This document shows positions 7,768 through 19,400 of a stretch of 64,000 bases of DNA, in pieces. The notes under the pieces are model-generated. The model searched no databases, was not told the DNA's origin, and worked only from the letters and a program-made list of their open reading frames with translations. The stretch is taken from assembly GCA_020723405.1 (NCBI GenBank), contig DYIY01000005.1:186001-250000 (forward strand), read 5' to 3'. Origin of the DNA: Thiobacillus denitrificans (GTDB taxonomy: Bacteria > Pseudomonadota > Gammaproteobacteria > Burkholderiales > Thiobacillaceae). Each line of letters starts with the position of its first letter. Positions within the stretch are counted from its first letter, which is position 1. The position numbers were made by a program, and so were the translations under genes.

Positions 7768-8091
7768 TCAGCGTTCCAGCAGGGGCCGCTTGCCCGGCTT
7801 GCCGTTCCACTGGTCGGCATCGGGCGGAGCGGGTTTCTTCTCGGTGATGGACGGCCAGGCCCGGGCCAGTTCGGCGTTGAGGGTGATGAATTCCCGCTGC
7901 TCGACCGGCACGTCGTCTTCGGGGAAGATGGCCATGGCCGGGCATTCGGCCACGCACAGGTTGCAATCGATGCACTCCTCCGGGTCGATGACCAGGAAAT
8001 TGGGACCCTCGTGGAAGCAGTCCACCGGGCAGACCTCCACGCAGTCGGTGTACTTGCATCTGATGCAGTTGTCGGTAACGACGTAAGTCAT
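7768..8091 (-). CDS. fdxA: 7Fe-8S ferredoxin FdxA
   Basis: A 107-residue ferredoxin. The N-terminal half has the paired clusters of the FdxA type: [14 protein letters not shown] and [12 protein letters not shown], consistent with one [3Fe-4S] and one [4Fe-4S] centre. The C-terminal region ([20 protein letters not shown]) is the conserved tail of the 7Fe ferredoxins of proteobacteria. It carries electrons in the cytoplasm; the partner enzyme is not indicated locally. AGGAAAG lies before the ATG. It is divergent from trxA across a 168-base gap that must hold both promoters. Confidence 0.95.
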   Translation of the reverse strand: MTYVVTDNCIRCKYTDCVEVCPVDCFHEGPNFLVIDPEECIDCNLCVAECPAMAIFPEDDVPVEQREFITLNAELARAWPSITEKKPAPPDADQWNGKPGKRPLLER

Positions 8092-8259
8092 AACTTTCCT
8101 CGAAAAAACTTTTTCGCTAGCATAGCGGCCAATTGCGCTTCGCAGCCAATCCCACGCCCTGAGTCACGCCCCACTCCACGCCCATCCGGCGCCGAATTCC
8201 TAAAAGCGATTCAGCTTATTCCATTTCAAGCGAACGCCAACCACCCCCGAGGTTATTCC

Positions 8260-8586
8260 ATGAGCGAGCACATCCATTACGTCACCGACGACACCTTCGA
8301 GCAGGAAGTCCTGCAATCCCCCATGCCCGTGCTGGTGGATTACTGGGCCGACTGGTGCGGCCCCTGCAAGATGATTTCCCCCATCCTGGACGAAGTGGCC
8401 CGGGAATACGCCGGTCGTCTGAAGGTGTGCAAGCTGAACATCGACGAGAACCAGGGCACGCCGCCCAAGTACGGCATCCGGGGCATTCCCACCCTGATGA
8501 TCTTCAAGAACGGCAACGTGGAAGCCACCAAGGTGGGCGCCCTTTCCAAGTCCCAGCTCACCGCCTTCGTTGACAGCAACATCTGA
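8260..8586 (+). CDS. trxA: Thioredoxin 1
   Basis: A 108-residue thioredoxin with the catalytic WCGPC motif (Asp-Trp-Cys-Gly-Pro-Cys), the buried aspartate strand and the cis-proline loop [11 protein letters not shown]. It reduces protein disulfides in the cytoplasm using thioredoxin reductase. The ATG at 8260 gives the standard family length; upstream in-frame codons fall in the promoter region and are not used. It is followed after 177 bases by rho, an order conserved in many proteobacteria. The gap between them may hold a separate rho leader or promoter. Confidence 0.97.
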   Translation: MSEHIHYVTDDTFEQEVLQSPMPVLVDYWADWCGPCKMISPILDEVAREYAGRLKVCKLNIDENQGTPPKYGIRGIPTLMIFKNGNVEATKVGALSKSQLTAFVDSNI

Positions 8587-8763
8587 CTTGCCTTAGCTTT
8601 ACGTCGCCCGGCGCACCCGAACCGATTCAGCTGGAACCGCCAACGGTTCCACGCCCGCCGGGCGAACACTCCCCCTCTTTCTAGCGGCACCCTTCTCCGG
8701 CCCATCCGGTTTCCCTCCAGCCATTCCGGCTATCGTCCGCCTATCTGAAAAACCCTACCCGCC

Positions 8764-10023
8764 ATGCAACTTTCCGAACTCAAGCAACAACACGTCAGCC
8801 AACTTCTCGAAATGGCCGAGGCCGACGGCATCGAGAACGCCAACCGGATGCGCAAGCAGGAGCTGATCTTCGCCCTGCTCAAGAAAAAAGCGAAGAACGG
8901 CGAGAGCATCTACGGCGACGGGGTTCTGGAAATCCTGCCGGACGGCTTCGGCTTCCTGCGCTCCCCGGACACCTCCTACCTGTCCAACCCGGACGACATC
9001 TACATCTCCCCCTCCCAGATCCGCCGCTTCAACCTGCACACCGGCGATTCCATCGAGGGCGAGATCCGCACCCCCAAGGACGGCGAGCGCTACTTCGCCC
9101 TGACCAAGATCGACAAGGCCAACGGCGGCCCCGTTGAAGCCCTCAAGCACAAGATCCTCTTCGAGAACCTGACCCCCCTGTTCCCCAACCAGCCCTTCAA
9201 GCTGGAACGGGACATCAAGGCCGAGGAGAACATGACCGGGCGCATCATCGACATCGTCGCCCCCATCGGCAAGGGCTCCCGGGGCCTGCTGGTGGCGCCG
9301 CCCAAGACCGGCAAGACGGTGATGATGCAGCACATCGCCCACGCCATCACCGCCAACCATCCGGAAGCCATCCTCATCGTCCTGCTCATCGACGAGCGGC
9401 CCGAGGAAGTGACCGAGATGCAGCGCACGGTGAAGGGCGAAGTGGTGGCCTCCACCTTCGACGAGCCCGCCGCCCGCCACGTGCAGGTGGCCGAGATGGT
9501 CATCGCCAAGGCCAAGCGCCTGGTGGAGCACAAGAAGGACGTGGTGATCCTGCTGGATTCCATCACCCGCCTGGCCCGGGCCTACAACACCGTGCAGCCC
9601 ACCTCCGGCAAGGTGCTCACCGGCGGCGTGGACGCCAACGCCCTGCAAAAGCCCAAGCGCTTCTTCGGCGCCGCCCGCAACATCGAGGAAGGCGGCAGCC
9701 TGACCATCATCGCCACCGCCCTCATCGACACCGGCTCCCGCATGGACGACGTGATCTACGAGGAATTCAAGGGCACCGGCAACATGGAAATCCACCTGGA
9801 CCGGCGCATGGCGGAAAAGCGGGTCTACCCCGCCATCAACGTCAACCGCTCCGGCACCCGGAAGGAGGAACTGCTCATCGAGCAGAGCGCCCTGCAGAAG
9901 ATCTGGGTGCTGCGCAAACTGCTCTATCCCATGGACGATCTCGAAGCCATGGAATTCCTCGCCGACAAGATCCGCGCCACAAAAACCAACGCGGATTTCT
10001 TCGACTCCATGCGCAGGGGGTGA
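8764..10023 (+). CDS. rho: Transcription termination factor Rho
   Basis: A 419-residue Rho helicase, full family length. The N-terminal RNA-binding part ([29 protein letters not shown] in segments, then the cold-shock-like fold with [14 protein letters not shown]-type sequence) is followed by the ATPase domain. The P-loop is APPKTGKT, Walker B is [15 protein letters not shown], and the Q-loop and R-loop regions follow ([15 protein letters not shown]). The C-terminus ends normally ([26 protein letters not shown]). It terminates RNA synthesis at unstructured C-rich transcripts. The last 24 codons are repeated downstream in a tandem array described separately; the gene itself is intact. Confidence 0.97.
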   Translation: MQLSELKQQHVSQLLEMAEADGIENANRMRKQELIFALLKKKAKNGESIYGDGVLEILPDGFGFLRSPDTSYLSNPDDIYISPSQIRRFNLHTGDSIEGEIRTPKDGERYFALTKIDKANGGPVEALKHKILFENLTPLFPNQPFKLERDIKAEENMTGRIIDIVAPIGKGSRGLLVAPPKTGKTVMMQHIAHAITANHPEAILIVLLIDERPEEVTEMQRTVKGEVVASTFDEPAARHVQVAEMVIAKAKRLVEHKKDVVILLDSITRLARAYNTVQPTSGKVLTGGVDANALQKPKRFFGAARNIEEGGSLTIIATALIDTGSRMDDVIYEEFKGTGNMEIHLDRRMAEKRVYPAINVNRSGTRKEELLIEQSALQKIWVLRKLLYPMDDLEAMEFLADKIRATKTNADFFDSMRRG

Positions 10024-10348
10024 TCCAGGCTGCTTCGAGATCAGCCCGTTACGGGGTCGCACCTTCCTGCGGAAGGCACTGCTCCGCCCTCCACGGGCTT
10101 ACCTCTCAGCCATGGAATTCCTGGCCGACAAGATCCGCGCCACAAAAACCAACGCAGATTTCTTCGACTCCATGGGCAGGGGGTGATCCAGGCTGCTTCG
10201 AGATCAGCCCGTTACGGGGTCGCACCTTCCTGCGGAAGGCATTGCTCCGCCCTCCACGGGCTTACCTCTCAGCCATGGCATTCCTCGCCCACACGATCCG
10301 CGCCACCAAAACCAACGCGGATTTCTTCGACTCCATGCGCAGGGGTTG
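9949..10348 (+). repeat. 163-bp tandem repeat derived from the rho 3' end
   Basis: Copy A is 9949-10111, copy B 10112-10274, and a third partial copy of about 74 bases runs from 10275 to 10348; the period is exactly 163. Each unit consists of the last 24-25 codons of rho, the stop codon and an 87-base spacer. Copies differ at only a few positions, and copies B and C still read as rho tails but lack a gene in front. The spacer can fold: AGCCCGT (10043-10049) pairs with ACGGGCT (10093-10099) around CCTTCC-TGC-GGAAGG. A word in the spacer (GCTTCGAGATC) is also the inverse of rho sequence just before the repeat. Confidence 0.95.
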
Positions 10349-10402
10349 ATACCCCTGGGCGTAGCGGGGGAGCAGGTTTGCCTGCTTCCCCGATACCTTG
10401 CT

Positions 10403-12704
<2,302 letters not shown>

Positions 12705-12735
12705 AGATCAACACGGGAATTCCGGGGAGCAACCG

Positions 12736-13122
12736 TCAGCCGGACGGCAACCAGCCGATGAGGACGGTTTCCAGGTCAACCTCCCTGGCCGGCAATGCCA
12801 GGGCCCCGTCGATGGCGAAGCGCTGGCGCAGGCGTTCCAGGGCATGCTCATGGGCGGTCTCGTAAAGCACCAGCACCCGCACGTCCTTACGGGATTGGGC
12901 CGTAGCCAGCAGGGATTCCAGGTTGCTCACCCGGTCACGGAAGTCCGGCTGGAAGTAGAAGTCGGCGACGATGACCGCCGGCCTTTCCTTGCGCATGAAG
13001 CTGATGGCCTTGCGCACGGCGAATTCGCTGTGCACCCGATAGCCCAGACGCTCGAACAGGGGGCGCTGGTTGGGGTAGCCCAGCAGTTCGATGACGTTGA
13101 GCAGCAGGGGGCGGGGGGCCAT
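12736..13122 (-). CDS. Small hypothetical protein, possibly receiver-like
   Basis: A 128-residue protein without a recognised family. Its alternating pattern (PLLLNVIELLGYPN, AVIVADFYFQP, DVRVLVLYETAHEHALERL, AIDGALALPAREVDLETVLIGWL) looks like an alpha/beta fold similar to a degenerate response-regulator receiver domain, with an Asp at the end of a strand (VADFYFQPDF). No DNA-binding domain is attached. GGAG lies before the ATG. It sits between the peroxiredoxin gene, from which it is separated by a terminator, and katG, 137 bases downstream. A link to oxidative stress is suggested by position only. Confidence 0.6.
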   Translation of the reverse strand: MAPRPLLLNVIELLGYPNQRPLFERLGYRVHSEFAVRKAISFMRKERPAVIVADFYFQPDFRDRVSNLESLLATAQSRKDVRVLVLYETAHEHALERLRQRFAIDGALALPAREVDLETVLIGWLPSG

Positions 13123-13145
13123 GGTGACTCCGTGGGTCGTGGCAA

Positions 13146-13170
13146 CGAAAAAGGGGGCTTGCGCCCCCTT
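13146..13170 (-). terminator. Intrinsic terminator of the peroxiredoxin gene
   Basis: On the minus strand AAGGGGGC and GCCCCCTT (13170-13163 and 13158-13151) pair around a GCAA loop and run straight into TTTTT. This is a strong Rho-independent terminator about 20 bases after the peroxiredoxin stop codon. It separates that gene from the small gene downstream. Confidence 0.88.
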
Positions 13171-13190
13171 GGTCCGGCAAGGCGCGCGGC

Positions 13191-13793
13191 TTAGAGCTTC
13201 TCGGCGTTCTTGGCCAGGTACTCGGCCACGCCGTCGGGCGTGGCCTTCATGCCCTCGTCGCCCTGTTTCCAGCCGGCAGGGCAGACTTCGCCATGGGCTT
13301 CCACGAACTGCAGGGCGTCAATCATACGCAGCATTTCGTCGATGTTGCGGCCCAGGGGCAGGTCGTTGACCACCTGGTGGCGCACCACGCCGTGCTTGTC
13401 GATGAGGAAGGAGCCGCGGAAGGCGACACCGATGTCGTGTTCCACGTCGTAGGCTTGGCAGATGCTGTGCTTCATGTCGGCCACCAGGGGGTAGCCCACC
13501 TTGCCGATGCCGCCGTTGTTGACCGGGGTGTTCTTCCAGGCCAGGTGGGTGAAGTGGGAGTCGATGGACACGCCGATGACTTCCACGTTGCGCTTCTTGA
13601 ACTCGTTCAGGCGATGGTCGAAAGCCAGCAGTTCGGAGGGGCAGACGAAGGTGAAGTCCAGGGGGTAGAAGAAGATGACCGCGTACTTGTCCTTGATGTG
13701 GGCGGCCAGATTGAAGTTTTCATTGATGTCGTTGTCGCCCATGACGGCGACGGCGGTGAAGTCAGGAGCTTGCTTGCCAACCAGAACGGCCAT
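13191..13793 (-). CDS. Typical 2-Cys peroxiredoxin (AhpC/Prx1 type)
   Basis: A 200-residue peroxiredoxin. The peroxidatic cysteine is in DFTFVCPSE and the resolving cysteine in GEVCPAGWKQGDEGM, as in the AhpC/Prx1 class. SHFTHLAWKNTP and the FRGSFLIDKHG strand are family hallmarks. It reduces hydrogen peroxide and organic hydroperoxides in the cytoplasm, probably with thioredoxin as the reductant, since no ahpF is present. I chose ATG at 13793 (AAAGG upstream) over an in-frame TTG two codons earlier. It is transcribed alone and ends at a strong terminator. Confidence 0.95.
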   Translation of the reverse strand: MAVLVGKQAPDFTAVAVMGDNDINENFNLAAHIKDKYAVIFFYPLDFTFVCPSELLAFDHRLNEFKKRNVEVIGVSIDSHFTHLAWKNTPVNNGGIGKVGYPLVADMKHSICQAYDVEHDIGVAFRGSFLIDKHGVVRHQVVNDLPLGRNIDEMLRMIDALQFVEAHGEVCPAGWKQGDEGMKATPDGVAEYLAKNAEKL

Positions 13794-13935
13794 GATCAAT
13801 ACCTTTGCGCTAAGAGATTGAAAAGATAGGGGTAAATCCGCTCGCCTCCCCCGGTGGCCGGAGCCCGCCGGACGACGGATTGGACAGATTCTAAGCTTGT
13901 GCGGTGCAGAAATCCAGACTGGTTTACAGGGTTAT

Positions 13936-16602
13936 TCAGCCCGTCTGCTTGGCCGCCTTGTCGGCCAGCAGTTGCACGGCCTCCTCCACCTTGAAATCGG
14001 CCGGGGAGCGGTCCCGGGGCAGGGAGGCCATGAGCTTGCCGTGCTGGACGTAGGGCCCGTAGCGGCCGGACTTGAGGAGGATGGGCTGGCCGTCGACCGG
14101 GTGCTTGCCCAGTTCCTGGGCCGGCGCCGGGGCTGCCCGCTTGCCGGCCTTGGCTTCCCGGGGTTCGAATTCGAAGCCAACCTTGCCGTCCTTGTCGCGC
14201 ACCAGGAAGGCGGAGAAGGATCGGCGGGTGCGGGCGGAGACGAAGCCGGTCAAGAGATCGGTCTTGCCCTCGGCCAGGAGTTTCATCATCTGTTCCCGGG
14301 CCACGGGTTGTTGCAGGATGGTCTGGCCGCTGCGGAAGTCGCAGGACTTGGCCGGACCCACGCTACGCTCACAGACGTAGGCACTGCCGTGCTCAAAGAC
14401 GTTGCCGCCGCATTTGGGGCACTTGCCCAGGCTTTCCCGGCCGGAGAAGTCCACGGCCTCGGCTTCCTCGCCCTCCTTGGGCTGGCCGAAGTCGAACTCG
14501 GGCAATTTATCGTCGTTGAGGCGGATTTCGGCGTCGAAGGGACGGCCCATCTTGTTGCGGAATCCGGTCAGGGGGCCGATGCGCCCCTCCCGCAGCAGGC
14601 CTTCCATCTCCGCCACTTCGAACTGTCGCCCGGCGACGATCTTCCAGGCGCTCCAGTCGCAGGCCTGGCAGGCGAATTTCTTGTAGTTTTCCTTCACCAG
14701 GCCGCCGCATTTGGGGCAGGCCACCTGGAGGGTGGCGAAATCGCCGGGCACCGTGTCGGATTCGTAGCGCTTGGCCCGCTCGACGATTTCCTGGGTGAGG
14801 GCGGTAATGTGCCCCATGAATTCGTCCCGGGACAGCTTGCCGTGCTCCAGTTGGGCCAGCTTGTATTCCCACTCGCCGGTGAGTTCCGGGGAGGCCAGTT
14901 CGGTGACGCCCAGGCCCCGCAGCAGGGTGATGAGGGAGAAGGCCTTGGCGGTGGGGACCAGATCCCGGCCTTCCCGGTGCAGATAGGTTTCCGAGATCAG
15001 GTTTTCGATGATCTGGGCCCGGGTGGCCGGGGTGCCCAGGCCCCGTTCGGCCATGGCGGCGCGCAGTTCCTCGTCCTCCACCATCTTGCCGGCCCCTTCC
15101 ATGGCGGTCAGCAGGGTGGCTTCGTTGAAGCGGGCGGGGGGGCGGGTGAAGGCGGCCTTGATGTCCACCGTGCGGGTGTCCAGGGTCTCGCCGGGCACCA
15201 GGGGCACCAGGGAAGGCCCGCCTTCCTCGTCGGCCGGCTGGGCTTCCTTGCCGTAGATTGCCAGCCAGCCCGGGTTCACCAGCACCTTGCCTTCGGTCTT
15301 GAAGGCTTCCTTGCCGACCCGGGTGATGCGGGTGGTCACCGAGTATTCCGCCGCCGGGTAGAACACCGCCAGGAAACGTTTGGTCACCAGGTCGTAGAGC
15401 TTCCATTCCAGGTCGTTGAGGGACTTGGGCAGGGTGCCGGTGGGAATGATGGCGAAGTGGTCTGAGATCTTGGCGTTGTTGAAGATGCGCTTGTTGGGTT
15501 TCACCCAGCCCTGCTTGAGGATGGTAGCGGCGTAGGGCTGGTAGTCCTCGGGCAGGTTGCCCAGCACTTCCTGCACTGTGGGCAGGTAGTCCTCGGGCAG
15601 GGCCCGGGCATCGGTCCGGGGGTAGGTGAGGACCTTGTGCTTCTCGTAGAGAGCCTGGGCCAGGCCCAGGGTGGTCTTGGCCGAGAAGCCGAAGCGGCCG
15701 TTGGCTTCCCGTTGCAGGCTGGTCAGGTCGTAGAGCAGGGGCGACAACTGGCTGGAGGGTTTGGTCTCCTCGCTGGCCTTGCCCGGCTTGCCCAGGCAGG
15801 CGGCGCGGATGGTCTCGGCCCGGGCCTGATCCCAGAGGCGGTGGGCGGTGGCATGCTCGTCGGACTCGTCCTTCTTGAACTTCTCGTCGAACCAGCGCCC
15901 GGTGTATTCGCCCTTCTGCCCGGCAAATCGGGCTTCCAGTTCCCAGTAGGCCCGGGGCACGAAACGGCGGATGCGTTCCTCCCGCTCCACCACGATGGCC
16001 AGGGTGGGGGTCTGGACCCGGCCCACGGTGGTCAGGTGGAAGCCGCCGGTCTTGGAGTTGAAGGCGGTCATGGCCCGGGTGCCGTTGATGCCGATGAGCC
16101 AGTCGCTTTCCGCCCGGCAGATGGCGGCGGAACGCAGGCCGGCCACCTCGGCGGCTTCCCGCAGGCTGGAAAAGCCGGTGCGGATGGCGGTCTGGGTCAT
16201 GGATTGCAACCACAGGCGGCGCACCGGCTTCTTGGCACCGCTGTGCTGAACGATGTAGTTGAAGATCAGCTCCCCCTCGCGGCCCGCGTCACAGGCGTTG
16301 ATGAGGCCGTCCACGTCCTTGCGCTTGATGAGCTTGTTGAGGAGCTTCAGTCGGTCTTCGGTCTTCTCGATGGGGGCCAGGGCGAAGTGGGGCGGGATGA
16401 CCGGCAGATGGGCGAAGGACCACTTGCCCCGCTTGACCTCGTATTCCTCGGGAACGGTGAGTTCCAGAAGATGGCCGATGGCCGAGGAAAGAACGAAGTG
16501 TTCCGACTCGAAGAAGTCCTTCTCTTTGTGGAAACCGCCCAGGGCCCGGGCGATGTCCTGGGCCACAGAGGGCTTCTCCGCGATGATAAGTTGTTTGGCC
16601 AA
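13936..16602 (-). CDS. topB: DNA topoisomerase III
   Basis: An 888-residue type IA topoisomerase. It starts with the Toprim domain (LIIAEKPSVAQDIARALG, residues 5-22; acidic metal site DAGREGE at 105-111). The nucleophilic tyrosine is Tyr327 in VLTYPRTDA, and GRVQTPTL is at 194-201. The C-terminal third carries two four-cysteine zinc-finger-like modules (CPKCGG..CQACD and CPKCGGNVFEHG..CERS) and two further topoisomerase C-terminal repeats. It relaxes or decatenates DNA through single-strand passage. The start is TTG at 16602; an open frame continues upstream but overlaps smg, so TTG is preferred. It follows smg closely and probably shares its transcript. Confidence 0.93.
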   Translation of the reverse strand: MAKQLIIAEKPSVAQDIARALGGFHKEKDFFESEHFVLSSAIGHLLELTVPEEYEVKRGKWSFAHLPVIPPHFALAPIEKTEDRLKLLNKLIKRKDVDGLINACDAGREGELIFNYIVQHSGAKKPVRRLWLQSMTQTAIRTGFSSLREAAEVAGLRSAAICRAESDWLIGINGTRAMTAFNSKTGGFHLTTVGRVQTPTLAIVVEREERIRRFVPRAYWELEARFAGQKGEYTGRWFDEKFKKDESDEHATAHRLWDQARAETIRAACLGKPGKASEETKPSSQLSPLLYDLTSLQREANGRFGFSAKTTLGLAQALYEKHKVLTYPRTDARALPEDYLPTVQEVLGNLPEDYQPYAATILKQGWVKPNKRIFNNAKISDHFAIIPTGTLPKSLNDLEWKLYDLVTKRFLAVFYPAAEYSVTTRITRVGKEAFKTEGKVLVNPGWLAIYGKEAQPADEEGGPSLVPLVPGETLDTRTVDIKAAFTRPPARFNEATLLTAMEGAGKMVEDEELRAAMAERGLGTPATRAQIIENLISETYLHREGRDLVPTAKAFSLITLLRGLGVTELASPELTGEWEYKLAQLEHGKLSRDEFMGHITALTQEIVERAKRYESDTVPGDFATLQVACPKCGGLVKENYKKFACQACDWSAWKIVAGRQFEVAEMEGLLREGRIGPLTGFRNKMGRPFDAEIRLNDDKLPEFDFGQPKEGEEAEAVDFSGRESLGKCPKCGGNVFEHGSAYVCERSVGPAKSCDFRSGQTILQQPVAREQMMKLLAEGKTDLLTGFVSARTRRSFSAFLVRDKDGKVGFEFEPREAKAGKRAAPAPAQELGKHPVDGQPILLKSGRYGPYVQHGKLMASLPRDRSPADFKVEEAVQLLADKAAKQTG

Positions 16603-16625
16603 GGGGCTTTGCCTGGGTCGGGGGG

Positions 16626-17108
16626 TCAGTGCAGCGTGGGCTTCCAGCCTTCGGCTTCGGCTTCCGGGTCGGCTTCCTCGTCGCCGCGCACCAGATCCTC
16701 CAGCCATAACACCTCGCCCGAACCCTTCAGCTTCCACAGGGCCAGCAGGGCGATCCATTTGATGCGCATGGCCGACACCTGACTGTCGGGCAGTGCCAGG
16801 GCACGGTCGATGATCCATTCCCGGGCATGGGCCGGCAACAGGCCGGCGCTTTCCAGGTAGGCCAGGAAACCCCGACCGCCGCTGGCCAGACGGCTGGCCT
16901 CTGCGTCGGCATAGATGCGGAAAGCGGGTGGGGCATGGGCATCCTCGGCCGGCGCCAGGTCGTCCAGGGCGGCCAGCCAGTCCAGGGCTTCGCCAATGGC
17001 CTCTTCCTCGAAGCCGGCAGCGCTGAGCTTGCGGCTCAACTGGTCCGCGTCGGGGATCCGATCGGCGTAGAGGTAGGTGTCGTAGAGGTAGAGCAGGATG
17101 TCGAACAT
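16626..17108 (-). CDS. smg: Smg family protein (DUF494)
   Basis: A 160-residue protein of the Smg/DUF494 family, recognised by the opening MFDILLYLYDTYLYADRIPD and an internal segment FRIYADAEASRLASGGRGFLAYLE. The family is always found next to dprA in beta- and gammaproteobacteria, and that is so here. The biochemical role is unknown. Two ATG codons stand side by side; the first overlaps the dprA stop codon (ATGA), which suggests translational coupling. The family usually begins with MFD, so I report the second. topB follows after 23 bases. Confidence 0.9.
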   Translation of the reverse strand: MFDILLYLYDTYLYADRIPDADQLSRKLSAAGFEEEAIGEALDWLAALDDLAPAEDAHAPPAFRIYADAEASRLASGGRGFLAYLESAGLLPAHAREWIIDRALALPDSQVSAMRIKWIALLALWKLKGSGEVLWLEDLVRGDEEADPEAEAEGWKPTLH

Positions 17109-18190
17109 CATGGGAATAATCGTTGGTAGAGGCCGCCTGGAAGCTTGGCCACAAGGCCCTCCAGCTCGGCCGAAAGAAGCTTGACCGAGACATCCTCCAC
17201 CGTCAAGCCAAGCCGGGCGGCCAACTGCTCCGGGGCCAGGGGTGAGCCTGCCAGGCAATCCAGCAGAGGATCGGGGGCGCTACCGTCCTGGTGGAAGCGC
17301 CCCTCCCGGGCCGGCAGCAACCTGCCCAGTTCCTCCAGAACATCGGCGGCAGACTCCACCAGCTTGGCCCCCTGCTTGATGAGCTGGTGGCAGCCCTTGG
17401 CCAGGGGGGAATGGATGGAACCGGGGATGGCGAACACTTCCCGGCCCTGCTCCAGCGCCCGCCGGGCGGTGATGAGGGAGCCGCTTTCCGGGGCCGCTTC
17501 CACCACCAGCACCCCCAGAGCCAGGCCGCTGATGATGCGGTTGCGCCGGGGAAAGTGGCCCGGTTTGGGGGGGGTGCCGACGGGAAATTCCGAGACGATG
17601 GCGCCTTCCGCCGCCAGGCGGTGGGCCAGGGCCTTGTTGCGCGCCGGATAGATGCGGTCCAGGCCGGTGCCCACCACGGCCACGCTGCTGGCCAGGCCCG
17701 CCAGCCCCCCTTCGTGGGCGGCGGCGTCCACCCCCAGGGCCAGGCCGCTGACGATGGTCAGGCCCGCTTCAGACAAGGCCTGGGCGAAGGCCCGGGCATC
17801 GCGCATGCCCTGGGGCGTGGCATGGCGGCTGCCGACGATGGCCAGCATGGGCCGGGCCAGCCAATCCGGATCGCCGCGCACGTAAAGCCAGGGAGGCGGC
17901 GCGGGAATGTCGCGCAAGCGTGGGGGATAGGTTTCATCCAGCCAGGTGATGAGGTGGTTGTGGGCCCCTTCCAGCCACGCCAGACCGGGCCCGGTGTCGG
18001 CCACGCCAGCCGCCAGGGCGATGGCCCGGGCCAGACCGTCCCCCACCAGGGGAGCCAGTTGCGCGGGAGCGGCCGCGAGGATCGCCTGAGGGGTCGGGAA
18101 AGCATCAAACAACCGCCTGGCCACCTCGGGACCCAGGCCGGGCACGGTCTCCAGCGTCAGCCAGGCCGGTGCGTCGGGGCGGAGGGGCAC
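17108..18190 (-). CDS. dprA: DNA-processing protein DprA
   Basis: A 360-residue DprA/Smf protein, which loads RecA on incoming single-stranded DNA during natural transformation. An N-terminal helix-hairpin-like part (LTLETVPGLGPEVARRLFDAF) is followed by the extended Rossmann fold with IVGSRHATPQGMRDA and SGLALGVDAAAHEGGL, then VGTGLDRIYPARN and PRRNRIISGLA. A C-terminal winged-helix part (LAPEQLAARLGLTVEDVSVKLL) ends the protein. I chose GTG at 18190, five bases after the stop of the LysM gene; the open frame extends further but overlaps that gene. The stop overlaps the start of smg. Confidence 0.93.
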   Translation of the reverse strand: MPLRPDAPAWLTLETVPGLGPEVARRLFDAFPTPQAILAAAPAQLAPLVGDGLARAIALAAGVADTGPGLAWLEGAHNHLITWLDETYPPRLRDIPAPPPWLYVRGDPDWLARPMLAIVGSRHATPQGMRDARAFAQALSEAGLTIVSGLALGVDAAAHEGGLAGLASSVAVVGTGLDRIYPARNKALAHRLAAEGAIVSEFPVGTPPKPGHFPRRNRIISGLALGVLVVEAAPESGSLITARRALEQGREVFAIPGSIHSPLAKGCHQLIKQGAKLVESAADVLEELGRLLPAREGRFHQDGSAPDPLLDCLAGSPLAPEQLAARLGLTVEDVSVKLLSAELEGLVAKLPGGLYQRLFP

Positions 18191-18195
18191 ACCGC

Positions 18196-19290
18196 TCAGG
18201 GATTGCGGGCCAAGTCGCCGGCGGACACCGGTTCGGTGCCGCTCATGACCAGGGCGTAGGACACCTTGTCGAAGACGCGGTAGACGAAGGCCAGGCCCAC
18301 CCGGGTATCGGGCAGGGTGGCGTTGTCTTCCGCGCCCGGGGTGCATTCACTGGCGGAACTGCGTCCGCCCGACATGAAGTCGATCTTCTTGGCCCGGTTG
18401 CATTTGGGATCGGCCACCGAACGCCCCGCCCGGAAGAGGGCCAGCACGTGGCCGGGTTCCATGCCGTTCCCCCTGCCCTTGTTGAGCACCAGGGTCATGT
18501 AAGTCCCGGCCATGACCGGCCCGCCCAGGGCTGCCACCACCTTGGCCTCCATGGGCTTGTCCGGGGCGTGGGGGGCGTACTGGATCAGTTCGTCGTTCTG
18601 GTTGGGCAGCAGACGGTCCCGCTCGAGGATTTCCTGATCCGCCCGCAGGATGCGTACCGTCATGGGATCACCCTGCTTGTCCGTGCGGGCCGTCCCCAGA
18701 TAGAGCATTTCGTAGGTCAGCACCTCTTCCGGATTGTCCGGGTTCTTCAGGGCCTGGCCCAGCCGGACCACCCGCCATTCCTTGGTGGTCCCATCCCCTT
18801 TGCTGGCATACACGGCATCACCGTTGCCGAACATGACCCGGGCATCGCTGGAGCCCAGGATGCGGGGAGCGTTCTGCAGGTCCTTCACGTCGCCCACCCC
18901 GCTCTTGGTCAGCATGGCCTGGATGGCCTTCACCGGAATGCTGGGGATGCCGGACTCCTTGGCGGCGAGGGGTTCGCCCCGCACCTGGGGCGACAGGCGC
19001 ACCACGTCGATGGGCGGACTTTCCAGGGACAGACGCGGCTTGCCGTTCTCCATGGTGAGCAGCACCACGTCACCCGGATAGATGAGGTGGGGGTTCTTGA
19101 TCTGTTCCTTGTTGAGTTGCCACACTTCCGGCCAGACCCAGGGGTCCTTGAGGAATTTGGCGGAGATGTCCCAGAGGGTGTCGCCCCGGACCACCACGTG
19201 CCGGTCCGGCGCGTTTTCCTGGAGGCGGACCTCATCGGCCCAGGTGGGGGCGGAGAGCCCCAGAGCGGCAATCAGTAGTAGCGTGCGCAT
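18196..19290 (-). CDS. Exported LysM-domain protein
   Basis: A 364-residue protein with a signal peptide (MRTLLLIAALGLSAPTWA) and one LysM domain directly after it (HVVVRGDTLWDISAKFLKDP through NPHLIYPGDVVLL), which binds peptidoglycan in the periplasm. The remaining 270 residues have no named catalytic domain; they contain a segment with two cysteines (DPKCNRAKK, ASECTPG) that could form a disulfide. I chose the second methionine as the start because it heads the signal peptide; GTG/ATG codons 10-11 positions earlier are possible. The gene precedes dprA and diverges from def, an arrangement common in betaproteobacteria. Confidence 0.88.
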   Translation of the reverse strand: MRTLLLIAALGLSAPTWADEVRLQENAPDRHVVVRGDTLWDISAKFLKDPWVWPEVWQLNKEQIKNPHLIYPGDVVLLTMENGKPRLSLESPPIDVVRLSPQVRGEPLAAKESGIPSIPVKAIQAMLTKSGVGDVKDLQNAPRILGSSDARVMFGNGDAVYASKGDGTTKEWRVVRLGQALKNPDNPEEVLTYEMLYLGTARTDKQGDPMTVRILRADQEILERDRLLPNQNDELIQYAPHAPDKPMEAKVVAALGGPVMAGTYMTLVLNKGRGNGMEPGHVLALFRAGRSVADPKCNRAKKIDFMSGGRSSASECTPGAEDNATLPDTRVGLAFVYRVFDKVSYALVMSGTEPVSAGDLARNP

Positions 19291-19329
19291 GTTCCTGCCC
19301 TTCTTGGCTTGCGGCTTCATCACGGCCGT

Positions 19330-19335
19330 TATAAT
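19330..19335 (+). promoter_or_regulatory. -10 element of a probable def promoter
   Basis: A consensus TATAAT lies at 19330-19335, 66 bases before the def start in the divergent gap with the LysM gene. A poor -35 candidate (TTGCGG at 19309-19314) stands 15 bases upstream. Only the -10 is convincing. Confidence 0.45.
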
Positions 19336-19400
19336 TCAGACGGCGTAAAACTTAAACCACTTTGTTAGATTTTGCACGGAAAAGGCTGCCCAAGTTCAAT

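Noticed and set aside
10024-10110. Spacer of the rho repeat considered as an integron attC site
   Set aside because: It folds, but no GTTRRRY / RYYYAAC core pair is found at the ends and there is no cassette gene.
10020-10349. Short open frame across the rho tandem repeat
   Set aside because: It arises because the 163-base period shifts the reading frame between copies; it has no start context and consists of repeat sequence.
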